Origin: Smallanthus sonchifolius
Lineage: Eukaryota > Streptophyta > Magnoliopsida > Asterales > Asteraceae
Length of the DNA: 64,000 nt
Reading direction: 5' to 3'
NCBI GenBank assembly: GCA_023525975.1
Contig: CM042020.1
Span: 16,083,001-16,147,000 of the forward strand
How positions within the stretch are numbered: position 1 is the stretch's first letter; the number at the start of each line of letters is the position of its first letter. This document shows positions 56,341 to 64,000 of this stretch, in pieces. The notes under the pieces were generated by a model that did no database searches, had not been told where the DNA came from, and worked only from the letters and a program-made list of their open reading frames with translations. Position numbers and translations under genes: made by a program.

Positions 56341-59300
56341 ATGCCCAATACTCGTTTTCAAGGATCACCATCTTTTGCAGCTTTTCAAGAGCCCGAACGA
56401 GAGCTTCACGAGCGCACCCGCGACTTTCGGGAGCGTTTAGAGGAGCTGGTTAAATCTAAGGTACGTTTTACTAGCCCAGTTCCAATTTCTACTATGGGTG
56501 ACGCTAACCCACCGGCTAGACGTACGGTGCACCAGAGGGCCAGTGAGGGGGTCACGGGCGCGAGATCTTCGATCACACGCCCCACTATACCGAACACCAA
56601 TTCTTGGCAGATCCCATCACATGTCATGAGTACGATCACTCATGCCACTCAATTCCATGGCCTCGAGGATGAGGATGCACCCGGACATTTGTCCCGCTTC
56701 GCGCGGATATGTGATACATTTAATATCACGGGTGTATCTAAGGACGCAATCTACTTGCGTCTCTTTCCATTCTCTCTTTCTGGGCGTGCATCTACTTGGC
56801 TCGACACTCTTCCCGACAATTCTATCACCACATGGGAGGATCTCGAAGCCAAGTTCTTCAAGAAATACTTTCCACCTTCCAGGGCCGCTCGCCTTCGGGA
56901 CCAGATCCATTCGTTTCGGATGGATCCCGACGAGCCTTACCACATGGCCTGGGAGCGGTTCAACGCGCTGTTGAGCCGATGTCCCCAGCACGGTCTCCCC
57001 GACTGGGCACTAGTGGAGAAGTTCTATAATGGCCTCACCTTCGAGACGCAGCAAATGTTCAACACAGCTGCAGGAGGCCATATCATGGATAGACTCGAGC
57101 CTGAGGAGTGCGAGGATATGTTCGAGAGCTTCGCTCAAGCCGAACAGCAGCACCCACGTTCTGTTAGGGATTCCATCCCTACTGCTAGGTCACACGCCTC
57201 TTCTCCTAGAGGTGTGCATCAGGTCACTCCTGATACTAGCGTGGCTGCTGCCCTCGCCTCGATGGCGAATGAGATAAAGGAGCTCAAGCTCAGTGCTTTG
57301 AGGTGTCAGGTGTGCAGGGGAGGACACGACACCCGAAATTGCCCGGTAAATAATCAAGAGCACGTGAGCTATGCTGGCAACCAATACCAGAACCGAAATT
57401 ACAACAATTCTAATACTTTTGGTTCGGGATGGAGATCTGGATTCACTGGTCGTCAGCAACAGTATGGAGGAGCAGAAGAAGGAGCGAGTTCTGGGAGCAC
57501 TGTTGGGTCACGAAGGATTGAGGAGATGATGGAGACTCAGACACAGTTGCTTGCCCAGCTGGTGCAGAATAACAAGGATGCTCGGCTAAGACTGGATAGC
57601 CATGACACTTTGATGAAGAATCAGCAATCGGCGTTCCAGGATTTGCAACGCACGGTAGGAGACATTGCTAGGAGCATACATGATAGACAAGGAAGCCCTT
57701 CTACGGGCCCGAACGCTTCAGTGATGGCCGTGTCTATAGAGAGTGTGGAGAGTAAAGCGGTTGAAGAGGTTGACCCCCACTCTAAGGAGCATAATATTCC
57801 CTCAGTGGAGGAGGTGAATAAGATTGATTGGGCAGCTCGATTTGCTGAAATCGACGCAAGGATGCTGAAAGAGACCGAGTCGAATGCTGTTTCGACAAGG
57901 AGCATGATAGAGAAGGAGGATGAGAGCCCACCGGTAGTAGTAGAAGAAGAACCGGTGGAGGAGGAGATAGTGGTTGAGGTGCCTACCAAGAAGGCACATG
58001 AGAAGAAGAAGGGGGTGGAGATGAAGTCCCCCGAGATTGACCTGAGCCGTATTCCTTATCCCACACGTGTGTTGCCACATAAACATGCTAAGGAATACGG
58101 TCACTTCCTGGATATGTTCAAACAACTCAAGGTCAATCTCCCGTTTGTAGAGGTCCTCCAGCATATGCCCAAATATGCTAAGTTCTTAAAAGGCCTTCTT
58201 TCCAACAAGAAAAAACTTGAGGAGGTCTCTGGAGTCTCACTTGGTGAGCAGTGCTCGGCAGTGGTGCAAAATCATTTGCCAGAAAAGTTGTCTGATTCGG
58301 GTCGGTTCACGATCCCTTGCTTGTTGGGTAACCTACCATTACACCACGCGTTGGCCGATCTAGGCGCTAGCATCAATTTGATGCCCTATTCATTGTACAA
58401 GCAGCTGGACCTAGGTGAACCACAACCAACGCGCATGAGCATTTCCTTGGCTGACCGCTCAGTAAAGTATCCACGGGGAATAGTGGAAAATCTATTAGTG
58501 AAAGTGGGCAATTTTGTTTTCCCCGTGGATTTTGTGATTCTAGATATGGAGGTAGATGACAAGGTCCCACTCATCTTAGGACGCCCGTTCCTACGAACCG
58601 CAAAGGCGATGATTGATGTCTTTGACGGGAAGCTCACACTTCGTGTGGGGGATGAGGTCCTTACATTCAATGCTGTAGAGTCCGGGAAGGATGTTGGCGA
58701 GCACAGCCACTCCGTATGCATGCTCGATTCTTTCATGGACCACCATTGGGACCCCGATCCGGTGATAGAAGTAGGTGAACCCGCCCCGAATATAGAAGAA
58801 CCATCTGAGTGGGCGTTGGAGTTAGAAAGGTTGTTAGGGGAGCCGGATGATTACGGTGATGATGAGATGCCCGATGATGTACTGAACATAATGGCTGAAT
58901 TTGAAGATGTCATGGGCAAAACCCCAAGTGTGGGGAAGTTAGTAGATATTGTTGAGGATCCCGAGGATCCTGGTGAGATTGTGGAGGTCATTCCTTTAGA
59001 AGTGCCCATTCCAAAACCCCTACATATCTTCACCACTGTTTGTGCTTTGGGGAGAAAGATCGAGTCACCCCCTAGGTCTAGGCCGCCTCGTAAGAGGACT
59101 CGAGAGTTAATTGACTTAGGCAACGTAGATAGAGTGCTAACCCCAAGTGTGGGGATATCGAGGAGTGACAAACTACTTGGTTATTTAATGCGTATTATCT
59201 TCGGACCGGGTAGATTTAAGTTGTGGTGGAAGGAGATGAAGGATAGAAATCCATGGTGCGGTAGGAGTAGTTGTTTGCTGAGGCTGTGGAGAACCGGTAG

Positions 59301-59364
59301 GCCGCGAAGGATGAAGGCGGTACCGGTTAGGATCAAGGAGAAGCCTCCTGATAGGCTTGCTTGA
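56341..59364 (+). CDS. Athila-like Gag-protease polyprotein (copy 2)
   Basis: Same protein as copy 1 at a 6884-bp offset, frame intact, translation identical throughout as far as I can compare. Silent DNA differences noticed: C to T near 58329 (GGGCAAC to GGGTAAC) and C to A near 58459. Its 3' UTR stops abruptly at 59777, at the duplication junction, so this copy lacks a 3' LTR in the window. Confidence 0.95.
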   Translation: MPNTRFQGSPSFAAFQEPERELHERTRDFRERLEELVKSKVRFTSPVPISTMGDANPPARRTVHQRASEGVTGARSSITRPTIPNTNSWQIPSHVMSTITHATQFHGLEDEDAPGHLSRFARICDTFNITGVSKDAIYLRLFPFSLSGRASTWLDTLPDNSITTWEDLEAKFFKKYFPPSRAARLRDQIHSFRMDPDEPYHMAWERFNALLSRCPQHGLPDWALVEKFYNGLTFETQQMFNTAAGGHIMDRLEPEECEDMFESFAQAEQQHPRSVRDSIPTARSHASSPRGVHQVTPDTSVAAALASMANEIKELKLSALRCQVCRGGHDTRNCPVNNQEHVSYAGNQYQNRNYNNSNTFGSGWRSGFTGRQQQYGGAEEGASSGSTVGSRRIEEMMETQTQLLAQLVQNNKDARLRLDSHDTLMKNQQSAFQDLQRTVGDIARSIHDRQGSPSTGPNASVMAVSIESVESKAVEEVDPHSKEHNIPSVEEVNKIDWAARFAEIDARMLKETESNAVSTRSMIEKEDESPPVVVEEEPVEEEIVVEVPTKKAHEKKKGVEMKSPEIDLSRIPYPTRVLPHKHAKEYGHFLDMFKQLKVNLPFVEVLQHMPKYAKFLKGLLSNKKKLEEVSGVSLGEQCSAVVQNHLPEKLSDSGRFTIPCLLGNLPLHHALADLGASINLMPYSLYKQLDLGEPQPTRMSISLADRSVKYPRGIVENLLVKVGNFVFPVDFVILDMEVDDKVPLILGRPFLRTAKAMIDVFDGKLTLRVGDEVLTFNAVESGKDVGEHSHSVCMLDSFMDHHWDPDPVIEVGEPAPNIEEPSEWALELERLLGEPDDYGDDEMPDDVLNIMAEFEDVMGKTPSVGKLVDIVEDPEDPGEIVEVIPLEVPIPKPLHIFTTVCALGRKIESPPRSRPPRKRTRELIDLGNVDRVLTPSVGISRSDKLLGYLMRIIFGPGRFKLWWKEMKDRNPWCGRSSCLLRLWRTGRPRRMKAVPVRIKEKPPDRLA

Positions 59365-59777
59365 GTCCTGGGCAAGTGCCCGGGATATAGAGTTTGTATG
59401 ATTTCATTGGGTTGAGTCCATGTCTTTGTCTTTGTTTTTCGGTTTGTGTTTTGTTTGTGTCAAGTTTTGCAGGAATCCATGCTTGATTCGGTAAGGAAAA
59501 TCGTCGGGAATGAAGCCCCAGGTATGGTTACATATGTTTTTATGCTTGGGACAAGGTTTTAAGGAAGTGGGTGAAAATTTTTTCTTAAATGGCAAAATTT
59601 TTTCTAAGTACAAAAACTTGAAAATTCTTCAAAACTTTCTGTTAACGACACCCTCCCGCGGTACGCGAAGAACGATATGGAAATCTCTCGCGGTACGCGA
59701 GAGACAAAAGTCTCGGCCGGCCTAACTTTTTGGCCTTCGCGGTACGCGAAGAATATCACCTTCGACTTACGCGGTAC
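59365..59777 (+). other. Truncated 3' UTR of copy 2 up to the junction
   Basis: Matches 52481-52893. The three complete palindromes lie at 59654-59751, and the fourth is cut in its loop: ACGCGGTAC is followed by TTCTTTTGC of the host gene's intron instead of GCGAGGG. Confidence 0.92.
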
Positions 59778-60189
59778 TTCTTTTGCTTTCTTTTTAGATT
59801 ATAGAACTTTTTAATATATAAATTACAAGGTGCAAAATGGATGGGGGATCAAAATGAGTAATTTTTGGTACGGGTAATTTCTTTTGTCAAAAATTCTAAA
59901 TTTACATATCAAATAGGATTGCAAAAATTACAATTATTTCATAACTTTCTAATTTTTTGAATAAAAAGGATTTAGGTGGTTTTATGCAATAAAAAATACA
60001 TTTTGAGCGACTTTGACCCACTACTTTTAAGGTAGCTTTTTATTTAACCCATTTGGCCCGTTAGAGAAAGAACACAACTTGAATCTCCTTTCATAAGTAA
60101 ATGGGTCAAAATTTTCACCTCTAATTAGATAATCTAATTTAATTCTCAAGTTTTAACCGACGCATTTCTATTTTATTTTATTATTGAAG

Positions 60190-62852
60190 GAAATTTGGGC
60201 AGGCACCTCAGCAACCGTCATCCGGGGTATGATAAGTCGGATGATTCTGTCACCACCCCAGTCTCACAACCCATTGTAGTAAAAAAGCCCCAAACCCAAG
60301 TCAAAGTGTCCCATGTTGACTTTGATCATCTAAACTGGTTGCTCACAAAATGGCTCATTTTAGCATCTTTACCTCCTTCAACATTCGAAGAAAAGTGGCT
60401 ATCAAACTCCTTTAAGTTCCTTAATCCAACCGTCCAAATTTGGTCTAGTGAAAAGTTCCAAGCAGTTCTTAATGAAGTTTTCAAAAGCATGCGGGAAGAC
60501 ATACGGTGCATGTTAGCAAACGTTACCTCAAAAGTCTCTATTACCCTTGATTTTTGGACATCATACCAACAAATCTTTTTCATGAGCATTAGTTGTCAAT
60601 GGATCGACGAACATTGGTCTTTTCACAAATTATTACTCGATATTTCTCGTGTTCCTTCACCGTATGGCAGTTCAGAGACTTATAACACATTAATCAAAGT
60701 TTTGAAACTTTATAATTTAGAAGGTCGAGTTCTTTCTTGTACTCATGATAATAGTACAAATGCGTTTCATGCTTTCAATGCTCTTAAAGAGGATCTTGAT
60801 AGCCAAAAAGCTAACCCTTTCTGCTATGTTCCTTGTGCTGCCCATGCATTGAATTCAGTTATAGCTGATGGTTTGATATCAACTAAATCAGTAATTGCAA
60901 AGATTAGGGAGTTTGCATTGGAGATTAATTCATCATCTGAGATGATAGAGGAATTTAATCAGTTCACAACAAATTATCAAGAAGGTAACTGGAAATTTCC
61001 TCTTGATGTTTCGGCCCGATGGAGTGGCACTTATCAAATGCTTGATATTGTCCGTAAGGTATGTAAGCATATATTAATATTACACTTCTCCATATCGGTT
61101 AATTGCATAAAAAAGGTAAATGACTTGGGTCTAATTCCAATTTCAGGTAACCAACTTTTTTCACCCATAAAAGCTAGAGGTGGCAAGATAGGCTAACAGG
61201 TCAAAACAAAACAAGTCGGGTTGGGTCGACCTAAAACACTTTTTTGTCATTTTTAAGTTTTTTATGAATAATTAATGCGTTAATTATGGCTTCAAAAGCA
61301 TTAGGGAGTACAATAAAAATCGAAATCCTTGAGTAAAAACAATTTAGGAGGGTGTATGCATTAGAAATAAACTCTGGATGCTTTTCAACCCGTCCAACCA
61401 ATTTGAAATGTTCCCCTTTTAACTAATTTTTTTGTTTGACCGTTCACCTGTCTGAGATAAAACCCAAATCAAATTGACCCGGTTCATAAATAAATGGGTT
61501 GAAATTTGCAAAATATGGCGGGTGGGGGGTGGGTCCAATGGCAAAGCCGTTTGGAGTTAAAGTGGTGAAGCTCCCCTTGAGGTCAAGGGTTCAAGCCCGA
61601 TTATGATGGATTGGTGTGGCCTTTTTATTGATTTTGATGATACCTCTGATAGAAACCTTAACTTTTCTAAACATTTCGGGTTAAGTTGATTTTTAACCTT
61701 GACAGCAGGGGATTCTCAGTGACATGTCATCTGCCACATAAGCATTTTAATGTAGTAATTAGCAACATATGTACAACTTAACTTTAATAGACATTTTTCT
61801 TCAGGTTGAGGTTGTTTTGTGGATGAAAACCAAGTTGGTTATCTGAGATGTAAATTTGACTAAAGTTTGTTACTTTTTATGAAATTGACCCTAAGCTTTT
61901 CCAACTTGTTTTGTTTCTTCTAATTTTTCATAATATGCAGGCCAGCAAAACTATGGAAACTATTATTAGGAAACACGAAGAAACACTGGGTAGGTTGCTA
62001 TTAAATTCAACAGAGAAGAGCGCGATAAATCTGATACATGCATATCTAGAACCATTCTACAAAACCACAAACGACATATGCACAAACAAATTACCAACCG
62101 TTGGATTAGTTCTCTTCTTCATGGATCACATTTCTGAGACTATAACAGCATGCAGAGAATCCCGTCACAGCCCAGATTGGCTCAAAAACGCTGCAATTGA
62201 CATGGCTACAAAAGTCAGATGCTACAATGATCAAGTTTCAAACATTTTCACATACATGACTGCAATCCTCGATCCCCGAATCAAAATCGAACTAATTCCC
62301 GAAAGTCTGAACTTAGATAACTACCTTGAAGAAGCAAGGAGTCATTTTGTGAGAAATTACTCAACTACCCATTTCCCTTCGATGACTACATCTTATAGAA
62401 GTACCCAAGAATTAGAAGATGGAGGGGGCAATGTGTCATTTGCAGAGGAAATAGCCCGTAAAAGACGAAGGGCCAGCATGGGGACCGCAACCGATGAGTT
62501 GACTCAGTATTTATCCGAGCCCACTGCTCCAATTCCGATCGATGTGCTGGAATGGTGGAAAGTAAATAGCACACGGTACCCACGATTGTCTGTAATGGCT
62601 CGGGATTTCTTGGCGGTTCAAGCCACTTCATTGGCACCAGAGGATTTGTTTTGTAGTAAAGGGGATGAGGTAGAAAGGGCAAAACAGTCAATTCCATATT
62701 CGAGTATTCGACCTGTTCTTTGTATTAGATCATGGACCGAAGGCGGGATGAAGTTGAAATATAAATCGACCGAGATTGATTATGAGAGGTTGATGGAGTT
62801 GGCAGGTGCAGGAGAGAATGTAGCAGGATGTTCTGAGAAGAAACATAAATAG
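60190..62852 (+). pseudogene. 5'-truncated second copy of the BED/hAT gene (exons 2 and 3)
   Basis: Exon 2 is 60190-61058 and exon 3 is 61941-62852, both open and the same as in copy 1. Exon 1, with start codon and zinc-finger cysteines C58 and C61, is absent because the duplication begins at its last base. The intron-1 donor GT survives at 59774-59775, now preceded by retroelement UTR. The first in-frame ATG in exon 2 corresponds to M172. It may be silent, or transcribed as a fusion from LTR 2. The finger histidines H77 and H82 remain without their cysteines. Confidence 0.9.
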
Positions 62853-63083
62853 GGTAAATGGGTTGGTTAGTTTAACTTTTTTTTTTTAATTTTTATGTAA
62901 ATTTAGAGTTTAGTAATTTGATGTACAGATTGTAGAGGATAATGATTCTAACATATTTGTTAGCATTTTCCTATGAAACACCAAATTTTATGTGCAAGTT
63001 TTTACAGACGACAGATTTGTCAAAAGCTGCTCCAAGATTTACTGTATTTGACTCGACTAGAGTTTAAAAAGTAAAATTAAACA

Positions 63084-63305
63084 TGTAAGACCATCATGAT
63101 GGAGGGTTTTTGAAGGGTTAATCTTGATTTAGGATTAAAATTGAAGGGTGAAATCGGTTGAAAAGATCTGGTCAAAATAATTGTTTTAGGAAAGTCTTTA
63201 TTTGTTTATAGATTAGCTTAGGGTGCAAGGGGTCTTTGTATGTGTTGAAGTTTATAATAAATCAGAACAAAATACTGTGTTTGATTTTGTGTCTGATTTT
63301 CAACA
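63084..63305 (+). mobile_element. 5' LTR of gypsy element H, second copy
   Basis: Duplicate of 44795-45016. The primer site TGGTATCAGAGC follows at 63308-63319, with the tRNA-like sequence at 63602-63665. Confidence 0.85.
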
Positions 63306-63852
63306 ATTGGTATCAGAGCTTAGAGAAGTTTTTGAGGGGAGGAAGAAGGAGGCTGCAACAGCTTGAGCAGGGCACGACGAAGAACTTTTTGGATGGTACG
63401 TAGTTAAGGTTTTGTGAGTTTACTCACTTCTTGAGGATAAAAAGTAGGTTGAGGGAAATATTGATATATGCATTATTATGGTTTTATTGTGGTTTATAAT
63501 TACGTTTAGTTCAAGGGTTATTAGGTTGATTAGGGATAGTTCCATGCTTATTGAAATTAAATTGTTTATTTATTCTTGCGTATCTAATGGAAGAAGCCTA
63601 TGGTCTTGTGGTCTAGTGGCATTGGTGATTGCCCTTAACAAAAGTAGTGTAGCTTCAAATCCTGTAAGTCCAGGTTTAGGTAGTATTTAGGTGAAAAATT
63701 GAGGTTAAAAAAATGTAATTGAAAAAGCAGTTTGAAGTTTGAATCACTCTCTTTATTTCCTAGCTTCTCTCTTTTATCTCTTTTTCGGTTTGAACCCTAT
63801 CAAGGGTATCAAAGCTTTTTCGGGCGAACTTCATCGGATTCACGCAGCCACG

Positions 63853-64000
63853 ATGACGAACATCCATAAGCAAGACGTTGATACGGCGATTAAAGATCAC
63901 GACAAAGTCATAGATGATCTCCAAGCTACTCTCGCCACCATGATGAAACATGAACAACTAATGGAACAATAGGAACAGATCTTGAAGGCGGTGAACGAGA
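63853..64000 (+). pseudogene. Gypsy gag of element H, second copy, cut by window end
   Basis: Duplicate of 45564 onward, including the TAG stop (63970-63972). It continues past the window edge. Confidence 0.85.

Larger units (their letters stand above)
59773..64000 (+). repeat. Second copy of an 18,289-bp tandem duplication
   Basis: From GGTAC at 59773 the sequence repeats 41484 onward to the window end with no offset change (checked at 60195, 61911, 63478 and 63739). One difference noticed: C at 45124 is T at 63413. The junction shares 5 bp (GGTAC). Confidence 0.93.

Overview
This window is plant nuclear DNA, almost certainly from a eudicot. Three things show this: plant-type Ty3/gypsy (chromodomain-like Tekay/Del and Athila lineages) and Ty1/copia retrotransposons with tRNA-Met or tRNA-Asp primer-binding sites, a spliced BED/hAT-domain host gene, and AT-rich intergenic sequence. 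The overall look resembles Asteraceae genomes, but that is inference only. No bacterial, organellar or viral replicon features are present. Most of the window is nested and broken transposable elements.

Layout. 1-6546: 3' half of a (+) gypsy element (A) with a 2.0-kb 3' LTR. It abuts a decayed (+) copia fragment (B, 6547-8474). 8475-18353: two (-) copia LTRs (C) frame a non-coding internal region. A large non-coding (+) gypsy derivative (D, 9818-16800) was inserted into it, proven by a 5-bp ATACA target duplication. 18354-20655: 3' part of another gypsy LTR (E), inserted in the RT of a further (+) gypsy element (F, 20656 to about 25060). 25070-25925: remnants of both PIF/Harbinger genes. 25930-28741: a patchwork of (-) gypsy LTR pieces. 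28742-33680: 5' half of a (-) copia (G), inserted in another (-) gypsy LTR. 34538-35110: a TAGGGRTG-type repeat and an RTE-LINE endonuclease fragment.

35870-44563 appears to hold the only host gene: a putative 5' leader, a long intron filled with a hAT MITE, a truncated copia, another MITE and a SINE-like repeat, then three coding exons (41271-44563) for a predicted 664-residue BED zinc finger / hAT-dimerisation protein. Downstream lie a small degraded gypsy (H), a (-) gypsy gag remnant, and a young Athila-like element that carries only Gag and protease. That element is arranged LTR-internal-LTR-internal (47656-59777).

Two observations stand out. (1) Several unrelated LTR families carry regularly spaced arrays of short hairpins whose arms change together from unit to unit. 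(2) From 59773 the window repeats itself from 41484 onward with a constant 18,289-bp offset and almost no differences. This is a tandem duplication whose junction lies in the loop of one of these palindromes and exactly at the splice donor of the host gene's first coding exon. The second copy of the gene therefore lacks its zinc-finger cysteines but keeps a donor GT downstream of a retrotransposon LTR.
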